Origin: Phocaeicola_A sp045545095
GTDB taxonomy: Bacteria; Bacteroidota; Bacteroidia; Bacteroidales; Bacteroidaceae
Length of the DNA: 64,000 nucleotides
Assembly (NCBI GenBank): GCA_045545095.1
Contig: JAZQAG010000041.1
Location: forward strand, 1-64,000
Direction of reading: 5' to 3'
Shown here: positions 45,352 through 55,651 of the stretch, in pieces
Position numbering within the stretch: the stretch's first letter is position 1
Layout: each line of letters starts with the position of its first letter
The notes under the pieces: generated by a model
Databases searched by the model: none
Seen by the model: the letters and a program-made list of their open reading frames with translations, nothing else
What the model was told of the DNA's origin: nothing
Program-made: the position numbers and the translations under genes

Positions 45352-47814
45352 TCAACGCAACTTCGCCTGCAACTTATTTTCCAAGTTGGCAATGATTTTG
45401 CTCATGATTTTGTCTATCTGCTTGTCACCCATTGTGGCGTTCTCATCCTGAAGCAGGAAACTGACGGCATAGCTTTTCTTACCCGCTTCGAGATTCTTGC
45501 CTTCATAGACATCGAAGAGAGACACTTCTTTCAAAAGTTTCTTCTCCGATTCGTAGGCAATCTTCTCAATGTCGGCAAACTGTACGGCTTTGTCGATGAG
45601 CAAAGCTAGGTCGCGCTTCACGGCGGGGTATTTGCTCAATTCCTTATAGCTTACCTTCTGGTTCTTGATAGCTTTCATCAATTCTTTCCAGTTGAGTTCG
45701 GCATAATAGACTTCGTTGTCGATATCGAACTTGCGCTGAATCTTCTTGGTGATAATGCCGATGGTGGCCAAGAGCTTTCCTCCACGGGTGTGGATGGTGA
45801 TGGCATTGGCGAAAACATCATTTGCCAGTGTGCCGAATACCACTGTGCCCAGGTTCAAGCCAAGACGGGCGAAGATGTTGAGCACGTAGGCTTTCAGTTC
45901 GAATACCGAAGCGGCTTCGTCGGCATGTGCCCATGAGTTGTTCACGCGCTTACCGGTCACCCAAAGGCCCATCAGGCTCTTTTCGGTATAGGGGGCAAGC
46001 ACTTTCTCATCATTCTTCTTCTCGACATTGTAGCTGTAGCAGTTTCCGAATTCGAAGAACTTCAGATCGGCAGCCTTACGGTTGGCATTGTGCATGATGC
46101 TCTCCAATCCGCCGAAGAGGAGTGTCTGACGCATCACGTTCAAGTCATTGCTCAGTGGGTTCATCAGACGTACCAGATTGGCGGAAGGATAGGTCTCCAA
46201 CTCATCGTAATAAGCCGATGCAGTGAGCGAATTGTTCAATATTTCGTTGAATCCACAGCCCACCAACTGTTCGGCCACGAGGTTTTGCAATTTGTGGCTC
46301 TTGTCGGCTTCGCCCTTGGTGGTGAGGCTTGATTTGAGAGTGAGGGGGATTTCCACATTGTTGTAGCCATAGATGCGCAGGATGTCCTCCACCACGTCAC
46401 ACGGACGTTGTACATCCACACGGTAGGCAGGCACTTCCAAGGTGACACCCTCAGCTGTTTCGTTTACAATCTTCATCTCCAGTGAAGTGACGATGCTCTT
46501 CACCGTGTCAGCAGGGATTTCCTTGCCGGCCAGCATGTTCACATAACTATAGTCAAGCTCCACGCTAAAGTTGCTGATAGGGTTGGGATATACATCAGTC
46601 AGTTCCATAGAGATGGTTCCTCCGGCCAATTCTTTCACCAACAAAGCGGCCTGCTTCAAAGCATAAATACAACCATTGGGGTCGATACCGCGCTCAAAGC
46701 GGAAGCTGGCATCGGTGCTGAGGCCATGGCGACGTGCACTCTTGCGGATGGACGTGGGATTGAAATAGGCGCTCTCAAGAAAAACATTCTTTGTCTCTTC
46801 CGTAGTGCCCGATTCAAGACCACCGAACACACCACCGATACACATAGGCTCTTCGGCATTGCAAATCATCAGGTCGCGGTCGCTAAGTTTGCGCTCCACC
46901 TCGTCGAGGGTGACAAACGGAGTGCCTTCTGGCATAGTCTTCACCACCACAGTTCCGCCCTTAATCTTGTCGGCATCGAAAGTATGGAGGGGTTGTCCGT
47001 AGGCATGAAGGATATAGTTGGTGATATCCACAATGTTATTGATAGGGCGCAGGCCGATGAGGCGCAATTTGTTTTGCAACCATTCGGGACTCTCCTTCAC
47101 GGTCACACCCTTCACGGTCACACCGGCATAGCGAGGGCAAGCCTCGGTGTTCTCCACACGGATGGTGATGGGCAAATCGTTGTTGTCCACGGCAAAGGCG
47201 TCGCATGAGGGACGTGTCAGGGATGTCTCCTTGCCTTGCTGGACAAGCCAAGCATAGAGGTCGCGAGCCACACCATAATGTGAGCAGGCATCGGCACGGT
47301 TGGGGGTAATATCAACTTCGATGACATAGTCACTCTTGATGTTGTAGTAATCCTTGGCAGGAGTACCGGGCACAGCATCAGCGGGGAGTACAATGATGCC
47401 ATCGTGACTGGTGCCTATACCGATTTCGTCTTCGGCACAAATCATTCCGTTAGACTCCACACCACGAAGTTTGGACTTCTTGATAGTGAAGCACTCGTCA
47501 CCATCGTACAGTTTGGTACCCAGTGTGGCCACTACCACCTTCTGTCCGGCCGCTACATTGGAGGCGCCACACACAATCTGGACAGGGTCACCGCTTCCCA
47601 GATTCACGGTGGTCACGTGCATATGGTCGCTATTGGGATGCTCCTCACAAGTCAACACCTCACCAATAACGATGCCTTCGAGACCACCCTTGATAGTCTG
47701 CACCTCTTCCACCGAGCCTACTTCGAGGCCAATGGAGGTCAATGCTGCAGAAACCTCTTCGGGGGTCATGTCAAAGCTCACATATTCCTTGAGCCAATTG
47801 TAAGATATATTCAT
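45352..47814 (-). CDS. pheT: phenylalanyl-tRNA synthetase beta subunit
   Basis: 820 residues, the usual length for the bacterial beta chain of the alpha2-beta2 enzyme. Domains in order: N-terminal tRNA-binding EMAP-like domain (EHPNSDHMHVTTVNLG), B3/4 editing domain, B5 domain (VVEDILRIYGYNN), the catalytic-like core, and a C-terminal FDX-ACB domain (KYPAVKRDLALLIDK). All are complete. Its pheS partner is not in this window. Confidence 0.97.
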   Translation of the reverse strand: MNISYNWLKEYVSFDMTPEEVSAALTSIGLEVGSVEEVQTIKGGLEGIVIGEVLTCEEHPNSDHMHVTTVNLGSGDPVQIVCGASNVAAGQKVVVATLGTKLYDGDECFTIKKSKLRGVESNGMICAEDEIGIGTSHDGIIVLPADAVPGTPAKDYYNIKSDYVIEVDITPNRADACSHYGVARDLYAWLVQQGKETSLTRPSCDAFAVDNNDLPITIRVENTEACPRYAGVTVKGVTVKESPEWLQNKLRLIGLRPINNIVDITNYILHAYGQPLHTFDADKIKGGTVVVKTMPEGTPFVTLDEVERKLSDRDLMICNAEEPMCIGGVFGGLESGTTEETKNVFLESAYFNPTSIRKSARRHGLSTDASFRFERGIDPNGCIYALKQAALLVKELAGGTISMELTDVYPNPISNFSVELDYSYVNMLAGKEIPADTVKSIVTSLEMKIVNETAEGVTLEVPAYRVDVQRPCDVVEDILRIYGYNNVEIPLTLKSSLTTKGEADKSHKLQNLVAEQLVGCGFNEILNNSLTASAYYDELETYPSANLVRLMNPLSNDLNVMRQTLLFGGLESIMHNANRKAADLKFFEFGNCYSYNVEKKNDEKVLAPYTEKSLMGLWVTGKRVNNSWAHADEAASVFELKAYVLNIFARLGLNLGTVVFGTLANDVFANAITIHTRGGKLLATIGIITKKIQRKFDIDNEVYYAELNWKELMKAIKNQKVSYKELSKYPAVKRDLALLIDKAVQFADIEKIAYESEKKLLKEVSLFDVYEGKNLEAGKKSYAVSFLLQDENATMGDKQIDKIMSKIIANLENKLQAKLR

Positions 47815-48595
47815 ACGCGTATGTTGTTATTATTATATTCTCTCTTAAAAAGACGTGCAAAGATACGACATTTTGCGGATATACAAAATAGTTTTCCATA
47901 GAAAGTAACGACTATTTCCCTACCACTGATTATCAACAGGCTATGTGGATGAAAAAGCCACTTGTTATAGACAGACACCCTCATCCGGAAAAAAAGGAGA
48001 ACCTTTTGGAGAAATAGCAAAACGCAGTCAGTTAAGTCAGTTAAGTCAGTTATTTTTGCGAGGGGTATATCTTCTAAAAATAGTGAATATGGGAAATATT
48101 ATATATATTAATATATATAATAAAATATTATTACAAATATTTCAAGCACCAATATTAATGGCAAAAAAATAACTGACTATCTGACTTAACTGACTGCCCT
48201 CCCCTTAGTCTTGAATCCCCCTTCCTCATCTCTTTTCGATTTTCTCCTACCTGAGAAAAAATTTTTGTTCACAGGGCAAAAAAAACGTCAATGCTATATA
48301 GCACGAATCAATTGGAAACTTGATGACGCGAATTAAATCCGACACATTACCTCGTCGGCTAAATTATCTTTACAATTAGTCTTTTGTCATATGTTAAAGA
48401 ATGGACAAAATTAAAGAGTGAAGAACAAGGAATAAAGGACCGCAACATGCAGATTATCGGATTCTTTACGCTTCGTTCTCCACTCTTCACCATATGTTAA
48501 ATTTCCGCCAAGCGAAGCGTCCCTCTTGACATTCTTGGGCCTGATTCAGTATCTTTGTATCAGCCAGCCGAGGGAGAGGCTATGGACTGGTAGGC
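47815..48595. other. intergenic region between dnaB and pheT
   Basis: 781 bases with no supported gene. It holds the MITE-like inverted-repeat element (48024-48198), an AT-rich core, and a poor inverted GAGTGAAGAAC / GTTCTCCACTCTTC pair near 48415-48490. Both flanking genes are on the minus strand; dnaB ends at 48596 and is upstream of this gap, so the pheT promoter must lie here. Confidence 0.6.
48024..48198. mobile_element. MITE-like element with long imperfect terminal inverted repeats
   Basis: Left arm 48024-48059 begins GCAGTCAGTTAAGTCAG and contains three AGTCAGTTA words; right arm 48161-48198 is its near-perfect reverse complement ending TGACTTAACTGACTGCC. Between them lie about 100 AT-rich bases with no frame. 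It could be a miniature transposable element or a long hairpin RNA. Confidence 0.6.
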
Positions 48596-50146
48596 TCAGA
48601 AGGGGGGAGGAGCATCTATCGGCCCAGCACCAAATGGCATATCCGCCGGAGAAGGTGGCGGCGGAACAGGCATGCCAGGACCATCACTATTCATACGGGA
48701 TCCTAACATTTGTTGTTCACCAGGCATAGGAATAGTATCCTCGTCAGGATTCTGAAAACGGGCAAACTCGCCACGAAAACGAAGCAGAACATCGCCCACA
48801 GCACCGTTACGATGCTTGGCAATGATAATTTCAGCCATACCGTGCAGATCACGCCCCTTCTCGTCCTGATAAATCTTGTAGTACTCGGGGCGATGGATAA
48901 AGCAGACCATATCAGCATCCTGCTCGATAGCTCCCGACTCGCGGAGGTCGCTGAGCTGGGGACGTTTCCCTTCGTTACCTTCGCGTTGCTCCACACCACG
49001 GTTCAACTGGCTCAGCGCAATGATGGGGATATTCAGTTCCTTGGCCAACCCCTTGAGTGAGCGCGAGATGGTGGAAACCTCTTCCTGACGGCTACCGTAA
49101 CTCATGCCCGAAGCATTCATCAACTGAAGATAGTCAATGATGATGATTTTCACCCCATGCTCACGAACCAACCGACGAGCCTTGGTACGGAGTTCGAAAA
49201 CGGAAAGCGAAGGGGTGTCATCAACATAAAGGGGAGCACCAATAAGATCCTTCAGTTTGTGGTCCAATTGTCCCCACTCATAAGGAGCAAGCTGTCCGCT
49301 CTTTATCTTCTCACCAGGAATTTCGCACACGTTGACAATGAGACGGTTCACTAACTGCACGTTACTCATTTCGAGCGAAAACATAGCCACAGGCACCCGA
49401 TTGTTTACAGCAATATTCTTGGCCATGGAAAGCACAAAGGCCGTCTTACCCATTGCAGGACGGGCGGCTATGATGACAAGGTCTGAATTCTGCCAACCGC
49501 TAGTCATTTTATCCAATCCATGGAAACCACTCTCCAAACCGCTGAGACCATCCGTACGGGCTGCCGCCTTGCGCAACATCTCATAGGCATCCTCAATTAC
49601 AGGATCTATCTGTGTATAGTCCTTCTTCATATTCTGCTGGGAGATAGTAAAAAGCTTACCCTCAGCCTCCTGCATCAAGTCATCGACATCATGAGTTTCA
49701 TCAAAAGCTTTCGTCTGGATTTCGCTGGTATAAGAAATCAACTCGCGCGCCAAATGTTTCTGCGCAATGATACGTGCATGATATTCGATATGTGCACTTG
49801 ATGCAACCTTTCCGCTCAGTTGAGTGATATAGAAAGGACCACCAGCCTCCTCCAGTTCACCAGTAGAGCGAAGTTGCTCAGTGACGGTAAGAATATCGAC
49901 AGGTTTCTGTTGGAGAGCCAACGTGGTGATGGCCTTGTACAGCAACTGGTGACGATATTCATAAAAAGACTCGGGTTTGAGGATATCACTGACTACCGAA
50001 TAGGCATCCCGTTCAATCATCAAAGCACCTAATACGGCTTCTTCCAACTCGATGGCCTGCGGCTGCAAATGACCATACTCACCTACGAGTGCGGCATTAT
50101 TGCTATTCTTGCGCGGAGTGCGCGTATTTTTTCCCTGATTTGCCAT
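48596..50146 (-). CDS. dnaB: replicative DNA helicase DnaB
   Basis: 516 residues from 50146 (MANQGKNTRTPRKN); the upstream extension crosses the promoter and is rejected. N-terminal DnaB domain LEEAVLGALMIERDAYS, linker, then RecA-like core: Walker A ARPAMGKTAFVLSMA near 225, SLEMSNVQLVNRL, IIIDYLQLMNASG, and LRESGAIEQDADMV. The C-terminal tail is proline-rich (PVPPPPSPADMP), absent in many DnaB proteins but common in this phylum. Promoter TTTTG / TACCTTTG (50179-50172, minus). Confidence 0.96.
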   Translation of the reverse strand: MANQGKNTRTPRKNSNNAALVGEYGHLQPQAIELEEAVLGALMIERDAYSVVSDILKPESFYEYRHQLLYKAITTLALQQKPVDILTVTEQLRSTGELEEAGGPFYITQLSGKVASSAHIEYHARIIAQKHLARELISYTSEIQTKAFDETHDVDDLMQEAEGKLFTISQQNMKKDYTQIDPVIEDAYEMLRKAAARTDGLSGLESGFHGLDKMTSGWQNSDLVIIAARPAMGKTAFVLSMAKNIAVNNRVPVAMFSLEMSNVQLVNRLIVNVCEIPGEKIKSGQLAPYEWGQLDHKLKDLIGAPLYVDDTPSLSVFELRTKARRLVREHGVKIIIIDYLQLMNASGMSYGSRQEEVSTISRSLKGLAKELNIPIIALSQLNRGVEQREGNEGKRPQLSDLRESGAIEQDADMVCFIHRPEYYKIYQDEKGRDLHGMAEIIIAKHRNGAVGDVLLRFRGEFARFQNPDEDTIPMPGEQQMLGSRMNSDGPGMPVPPPPSPADMPFGAGPIDAPPPF

Positions 50147-50242
50147 TCTCTTATTTTTTCTAAAAGGACTGCAAAGGTAAAACAAAAACCAAAGATTCAA
50201 AACTAAATCAACAAAAAGATATGAACGCTTTTTCAGCATTTG

Positions 50243-50274
50243 TTTGCACAGCTCGTGGAAAACCCTTACTTTTG
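50243..50274 (+). promoter_or_regulatory. promoter of ispE
   Basis: TTTG at 50243-50246, 20-base spacer, TACTTTTG at 50267-50274, 27 bases before the ispE ATG and divergent from the dnaB promoter. Confidence 0.7.
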
Positions 50275-50300
50275 TATGGACAAAACAAAAAAAACAAATC

Positions 50301-51158
50301 ATGATTATATTTCCCAATGCCAAAATAAATTTGGGCCTACAGGTGGTTGAAAAAAGAGCTGACGGATACCACAATCTGGAGACAATCTTCTACCCTATCC
50401 CACTGGAGGACTCATTAGAAATCATATCGTGCGATGACACCGGATGTCCCCCTCTCCCTACAGGGCAAGACTTCTGTCTGCACGCGCAAGGTATAGCTAT
50501 AGCCGGTACACCGGAAGAAAATCTTGTAGTAAAGGCTTACCACCTACTGAAAACAGAGTTTGGCCTTCCTCCCATACATATATATATATACAAACATATC
50601 CCCGCGGGAGCCGGATTGGGAGGAGGGTCAGCTGACGCCGCCTTCACATTGACACTACTACGGAAAAAGTTCGAGCTTCCACTGACGGATGACGAATTGG
50701 AGGAGCGTGCCGCACGATTAGGAGCCGACTGCGCCTTTTTCGTGCGCAACCGACCAGCATTCGCCACAGGGATAGGCAACATTTTTACCCCACTTCCACA
50801 ACTGACACTGAAAGGATACTATCTGATTTTAGTGAAACCTGATATCTTCGTTTCCACCCGTGATGCATTCTCCCTCATACGGACACACAAGCCAGCGTTC
50901 TCCCTGAAGGATATTGCAGCCCTACCCGTCAACCAATGGCAGGAAGCAGGCATGAGCAACGACTTTGAGGTTAGTGTATTTCCCAAATTCCCCGCCATCG
51001 GCGAAATCAAGGAGAAGCTATACCAAATGGGAGCCTCATATGCAGCCATGTCGGGCAGCGGTTCTTCCGTTTTCGGAATCTATCAGAGCGAAACGCCAGA
51101 ATTAGAGGAAATAAAAAAGATATTTCCCGAAAGCTTTTGTTGGAAATGCAAACTTTAA
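50301..51158 (+). CDS. ispE: 4-diphosphocytidyl-2-C-methyl-D-erythritol kinase
   Basis: 285 residues from 50301 (MIIFPNAKINLGLQV); the longer reading begins inside the promoter. GHMP kinase of the non-mevalonate isoprenoid pathway, phosphorylating CDP-methylerythritol. Seen: AKINLGL substrate motif, the ATP loop PAGAGLGGGSADAAFTL near 95, and the C-terminal AMSGSGSSVFGIY glycine motif. Followed 33 bases on by a thioesterase gene. Confidence 0.96.
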   Translation: MIIFPNAKINLGLQVVEKRADGYHNLETIFYPIPLEDSLEIISCDDTGCPPLPTGQDFCLHAQGIAIAGTPEENLVVKAYHLLKTEFGLPPIHIYIYKHIPAGAGLGGGSADAAFTLTLLRKKFELPLTDDELEERAARLGADCAFFVRNRPAFATGIGNIFTPLPQLTLKGYYLILVKPDIFVSTRDAFSLIRTHKPAFSLKDIAALPVNQWQEAGMSNDFEVSVFPKFPAIGEIKEKLYQMGASYAAMSGSGSSVFGIYQSETPELEEIKKIFPESFCWKCKL

Positions 51159-51191
51159 TCTATTTTCTACACATAAAATAATTATATTCAT

Positions 51192-51566
51192 ATGATTGAA
51201 ACAGGATTATCCTACACAACATCGACGACTGTAACCACACAAAACACCGCCATAGCCATGGGGTCGGGAGACCTTCCCGTATTTGCCACCCCATCCATGG
51301 TGGCCTTGATGGAGAATGCGGCCATGCTGGCAATAAGCGACAAACTTGACGAACACGAAACCACCGTAGGTGGACACATCGAAGCCAGTCATCTGGCTCC
51401 TTCGTCCATAGGCGCAGTCATTGAAGCAACAGCAACCGTCACTGAGATAAAAGGGAAAAAAATCACATTCGACATCGAAGTATACCAAGGAAACAAACTT
51501 ATTGGCAAAGCTTCACACGTACGCGTCATCGTACATCGGAAAACATTCTTGGAAAATTTAAGATAA
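51192..51566 (+). CDS. hot-dog thioesterase family protein (FlK-like)
   Basis: 124 residues, one hot-dog fold. Contains GDLPVFATPSMVALMENAA and HLAPSSIGAVIEATATVTEI, the pattern of FlK-type thioesterases that cleave short acyl-CoA esters; Glu and His positions (MENAA, EASHL) fit the catalytic pair. The true acyl group is not known. It may be co-transcribed with ispE. Confidence 0.85.
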   Translation: MIETGLSYTTSTTVTTQNTAIAMGSGDLPVFATPSMVALMENAAMLAISDKLDEHETTVGGHIEASHLAPSSIGAVIEATATVTEIKGKKITFDIEVYQGNKLIGKASHVRVIVHRKTFLENLR

Positions 51567-51574
51567 GCTTCTGA

Positions 51575-52249
51575 TTATTGTTCCTCAGAGGCCGTTTGCA
51601 GATATGCCTTCACAAAGGAATCTTCCTTAAAATTATCTGGAGCTTCCTCCATAATTTCTTGGATAACAGGAGTCATAATTGGTTGTGGAAAACTCTGACA
51701 ATAGACCGAAAATATCTGTAGGGCCAAAACATTATCGAAATTAGAAGTGACAAATTCAACAACGAGCCGATTCATCTTGGCAACAAGGGCTTCCACCTCT
51801 TGCTTCATCCGATTTTCAGCCTCATCAGCCATCATGCCATCCAATATCCATTGCATCTGCTGATGAGTAGCTTCGGATAGTTGCCCCTCCAATATATCCT
51901 TTTGTCGGATGAACTCATACAAACGCTCGTTCAATGGAGTTCCCTTCACCTCCAACCCGCTATTTTCAATAGAAATCTGAATATTTCCACGCTCAATGAC
52001 AATGGGCATCAAGCTCTCGCCTCCTACATATAGCGAGCCCAACATTATAGAATCGACATCGCCCTTCATTTTGAAGGCACCATGCAAAACCTCACAAGAA
52101 TCAATATCGACCACCATATCCTCATGAGCCACTTTCAGGTACAATTTCTGTCCATCCAACGTAGGAACAGAAGTAGTGCCATCTACCTTATAGGTAGCAC
52201 ACGATACCATCAGCACCAACATGCAAAGAAGTATAAGCCTGAATTTCAT
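51575..52249 (-). CDS. DUF4369-like lipoprotein
   Basis: 224 residues from 52249, starting MKFRLILLCMLVLMVSC with the lipobox Cys. The N-terminal half has the DUF4369 pattern (LYLKVAHEDMVVDIDSCEVLHGAFKMKGDVDS, split strands, then MPIVIERGNIQI); the C-terminal half is helical and charged. In many Bacteroidota the domain precedes a thioredoxin fold; here no such fold follows. Convergent with the thioesterase gene, eight bases apart. Confidence 0.82.
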   Translation of the reverse strand: MKFRLILLCMLVLMVSCATYKVDGTTSVPTLDGQKLYLKVAHEDMVVDIDSCEVLHGAFKMKGDVDSIMLGSLYVGGESLMPIVIERGNIQISIENSGLEVKGTPLNERLYEFIRQKDILEGQLSEATHQQMQWILDGMMADEAENRMKQEVEALVAKMNRLVVEFVTSNFDNVLALQIFSVYCQSFPQPIMTPVIQEIMEEAPDNFKEDSFVKAYLQTASEEQ

Positions 52250-52478
52250 TCTCACGATATTTATTAGACACCGACAATGTTCAAAACACCGACAAAAATA
52301 CAACCTATTAGCTATAAGCACAACAAAACCGGACGGGTATTAGTTTTTTTTATACTTTAGCGCCATGAATTTTACATAGAAAAGCACTTGACAAGTTTCC
52401 TGAATCTATAAATTTATTGTACTTTTGTGCTTCAAAGGAAAAACTCTGAATATACAATCCAAATATAAAATTGAGAAC

Positions 52479-54638
52479 ATGAAAAAAAAGACATTTTTAC
52501 TCATTTTGCTCTCTGCCTGCACTTATATGAGTGCTTTTGCCGATGAAGGAATGTGGCTGTTACAGATGGTGAAAGAGCAACATTTAGCCGACCAAATGAA
52601 AAAACAGGGTCTGAAACTCGACACCGACAATCTGTACAACCCCTCTCAACCGACACTGAAAGACGCAGTAGGCATCTTTGGCCAAGGATGTACAGGAGAA
52701 ATCATCTCAGGAGAAGGACTCATCCTCACTAATCACCATTGCGGATACGGTGCCATTCAGCAACACAGTTCTGAAGAGCATGATTACCTGACGGACGGTT
52801 TTTGGGCCAAAAGCCGCCAAGAGGAAATTCCCACTCCAGGACTGACATTCACATTCATAGAAAAAATCGTAGATGTGACGGACAGCATACAAACTTGTAT
52901 CGCACAAGGAGAAACGGATGAGTTGGGAGCTCTCTCACACCAATTTCTGAATGAATTTGCCTCTCGACAGATGGAAGCAAGCGAATACAATGGAAAACTG
53001 GGCATCAAAGCACAAGTACTCCCCTTCTATGCAGGAAACAGATTCTACCTATTTTATAAAAAGATTTACAGCGATGTGCGCATGGTAGCAGCCCCTCCAT
53101 CATCCATCGGGAAATTTGGCGGAGAAACAGACAATTGGATGTGGCCACGACACACTTGCGATTTCTCCATATTCCGCATATATGCCGATAAGGATGGAGA
53201 ACCAGCCAAATATAGCGAAGAAAATGTTCCACTAAAAACCCCGAAACACCTTTCTATCTCGTTAAAAGGTTTACAGGAAGGAGACTTTGCCATGATTATG
53301 GGATTCCCAGGAAGTACAGCAAGATTCTTGACACGTAGCGAAGTGCAACAAAGAATGGACTGTATCAACGCACCACGAATCAAAGTGCGTGAAGCACGAC
53401 AAAACGTATTAAAGAAAGAAATGGCGGCCGACCCAAAAGTACGCATCCAATACGCCAGCAAATATGCCAGAAGCAGCAACTATTGGAAAAATTCCATCGG
53501 CATGAATAAAGCTATAGTGGACAACCAAGTAAGAGAAACCAAAAGTTTGCAGGAAGCACGCTTCACCGAATTTGCAAATACCAGCGGACATACCGATTAT
53601 CAACGTGTAGTAAGCGAGATTGATGAACTCATGGAACGAAGCAACAATACACGTTACCTCTATACCGCCTTCAACGAAACCTTTATGCAAGGCATCGAAC
53701 TTAGTTTCCCCTATGTATTCATGGAATACCTTAAAACAGCTATCCAGAATAAGGATAAGGAACAAATTAAATTGTATGGCAATAATTTACGCTCAACTTT
53801 CTACGAATACAATAAGAACTTTAACCACGAAGTGGACCGTAAGGTAGCTAAAGTTCTCATTCCTCTGTTCAAAGAGATGACGAAAGACGAACTTCCTGAT
53901 TTTTATAACACTATAGAAAAAAAATACAAGGGCGACATCGAAAAATATGTTGATGACCTCTACACCAAGTCCATCTTGTCCAACAAGGAAAACCTCGAGA
54001 AATTCTTGAAGAAACCCACAGTGAAGGCTATCGAGCGCGACCTTGCAGCTGAATATGCACGTGCCAAAAGAGATTTTGGCAGTAAATTGTCAAAACAAAT
54101 GAATCGTTATGACGATGAACTGAAACTCCTTCACAAAACTTACGTACGCGGCTTGTGCGAAATGTACGCTCCCACTCTCAAATCACCCGATGCCAACTTC
54201 ACCATCCGCCTTACTTACGGAAATGTGAAGGGTTACAGTCCTAAAAATGGAGTCAATTACGACTATTTCACAACCCTCGAAGGAGTTATGGAAAAAGAAG
54301 ATGCCACGAATCCTGAATTCATCGTACCCGATAAATTAAAGGAGTTATATAACAACAAGGATTACGGACGCTATGCTATGAGCGATGGAAGACTTCCGGT
54401 CTGCTTCATCACTACCAACGACATCACTGGAGGAAACAGTGGAAGTCCCGTCATGAATGCAAATGGAGAACTGATAGGATCTGCCTTTGACGGAAATTGG
54501 GAATCACTCAGCGGAGACATCAATTTCGACAACGAAAAACAACGGTGTATTGTCGTGGACATACGATATGTACTTTTTATCCTTGACAAGTTAGGAGGAT
54601 GTACCCATCTCATTGAAGAGATGAATATTGTCCAATAA
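52479..54638 (+). CDS. S46 family dipeptidyl peptidase (DPP7/DPP11 type)
   Basis: 719 residues from 52479 with signal peptide (KKKTFLLILLSACTYMSAFA). Chymotrypsin-like exopeptidase with an added helical domain: catalytic His in LTNHHCGYGAIQ near residue 86, WMWPRHTCDFSIFRIYAD, and the Ser in GGNSGSPVMNANG near 653. Close after the Ser, SAFDGNWESL carries Gly where acid-specific DPP11 enzymes are known to carry Arg, so DPP7-like preference for hydrophobic residues is more likely. Acts in the periplasm on peptides. TACTTTTG at 52420-52427 is a likely -7 element. Confidence 0.93.
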   Translation: MKKKTFLLILLSACTYMSAFADEGMWLLQMVKEQHLADQMKKQGLKLDTDNLYNPSQPTLKDAVGIFGQGCTGEIISGEGLILTNHHCGYGAIQQHSSEEHDYLTDGFWAKSRQEEIPTPGLTFTFIEKIVDVTDSIQTCIAQGETDELGALSHQFLNEFASRQMEASEYNGKLGIKAQVLPFYAGNRFYLFYKKIYSDVRMVAAPPSSIGKFGGETDNWMWPRHTCDFSIFRIYADKDGEPAKYSEENVPLKTPKHLSISLKGLQEGDFAMIMGFPGSTARFLTRSEVQQRMDCINAPRIKVREARQNVLKKEMAADPKVRIQYASKYARSSNYWKNSIGMNKAIVDNQVRETKSLQEARFTEFANTSGHTDYQRVVSEIDELMERSNNTRYLYTAFNETFMQGIELSFPYVFMEYLKTAIQNKDKEQIKLYGNNLRSTFYEYNKNFNHEVDRKVAKVLIPLFKEMTKDELPDFYNTIEKKYKGDIEKYVDDLYTKSILSNKENLEKFLKKPTVKAIERDLAAEYARAKRDFGSKLSKQMNRYDDELKLLHKTYVRGLCEMYAPTLKSPDANFTIRLTYGNVKGYSPKNGVNYDYFTTLEGVMEKEDATNPEFIVPDKLKELYNNKDYGRYAMSDGRLPVCFITTNDITGGNSGSPVMNANGELIGSAFDGNWESLSGDINFDNEKQRCIVVDIRYVLFILDKLGGCTHLIEEMNIVQ

Positions 54639-54687
54639 ACCACTTTCGGCCTTGCAACCGAATAATCTCTTAAGTGAATCTGAAAAT

Positions 54688-54736
54688 GAACACGGATTGT
54701 ACCAAAAGAATGGCACTATTGGCATAATCCGTGTTC
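54688..54736. terminator. inverted repeat after the S46 peptidase
   Basis: Perfect 11-base arms GAACACGGATT / AATCCGTGTTC with a 27-base spacer that can itself pair partly (CCAA / TTGG). Lies between the peptidase and the VTC operon. Could end transcription or act in the operon leader. Confidence 0.5.
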
Positions 54737-54858
54737 TTCGAAATAGGATTTGATACATTTATCAACCATTTTCATACACAAATTCTTAAAAACTACCGCA
54801 TTTTCTTCATTTTAAGAAATTATTTGCTTTTCTTTGCAACAACAAACTTCTTAACCAA

Positions 54859-55626
54859 ATGATTGATACCATTAATTCATACATGCCCATATCGTTGGAA
54901 GAAATGAAAGCTGTACGATTATTGAATCGTATAGACACCAAATATGTGACAACAATGCCCAAACTCATCCGCCTGCTGAAAATGGCACGCGAACAATATT
55001 GGGTACAGGAAATTGATGGAAAACGGAATATGCCCTACTATACATTATACTATGATACAGAGTTGTATGATATGTATTTAGAGCATCAGCGTGGCCGGAA
55101 AACCCGACAAAAGATACGCATTCGCGCCTATGAACATTCGGGAGTATCTTTCTTGGAGGTAAAGAACAAGAACAGCAAAGGTCGCACAACAAAAAAACGA
55201 GTTGAATGTACAGTAAATGAAAAAGATATGCATATCGATTTCATAACTTCACACTTACACTATGCACCCGAAAGATTGATGAATAGGATTGAGAATCGAT
55301 TTACACGCATCACTTTAGTTAACCGAAACAAGACAGAACGTCTTACCATTGATACGAATCTGCGTTTCCACAATTTCACCACAAATACAGTATGTGCACT
55401 CGACGGATTAGTTATTATCGAACTGAAGCGTGACGGTTTGACTTATTCTCCTATTTTAGAATTACTACGTCAGTTGCGCATCCAACCGTCTGGATTCAGT
55501 AAATATTGCATGGGCATGGCCCTGACTGACAACAATCTGAGAAAAAACAATTTCAAACCCCGCCTGAGAATGATTAACAAAATGTGTCAGGTGGATTATA
55601 ATTCACAATTCTCAACAGATAATTAA
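54859..55626 (+). CDS. VTC-domain polyphosphate polymerase-like protein
   Basis: 255 residues, cytoplasmic. It has the tunnel motifs of VTC enzymes: RIDTKYV near 23, QKIRIRAYE near 91 (paired Arg), FLEVKNKNSKG near 104, RFTRITLVNRNKTERLTID near 150, a late IIELKRDG near 196 and FSKYCMG. These match the basic residues and Glu that in yeast Vtc4 line the polyphosphate channel and bind the metal, so ATP-driven polyphosphate synthesis is plausible. First gene of a five-gene operon. Confidence 0.9.
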   Translation: MIDTINSYMPISLEEMKAVRLLNRIDTKYVTTMPKLIRLLKMAREQYWVQEIDGKRNMPYYTLYYDTELYDMYLEHQRGRKTRQKIRIRAYEHSGVSFLEVKNKNSKGRTTKKRVECTVNEKDMHIDFITSHLHYAPERLMNRIENRFTRITLVNRNKTERLTIDTNLRFHNFTTNTVCALDGLVIIELKRDGLTYSPILELLRQLRIQPSGFSKYCMGMALTDNNLRKNNFKPRLRMINKMCQVDYNSQFSTDN

Positions 55627-55651
55627 TAACTCATAAACCAATAAGAACAAT

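Noticed and set aside
48415..48495. Hairpin from GAGTGAAGAAC and GTTCTCCACTCTTC
   Set aside because: Arms match poorly and the loop is long; not convincing as terminator or RNA structure.
50147..50374. N-terminal extension of dnaB
   Set aside because: It spans the dnaB and ispE promoters and encodes no DnaB-like sequence; the start at 50146 matches the family.
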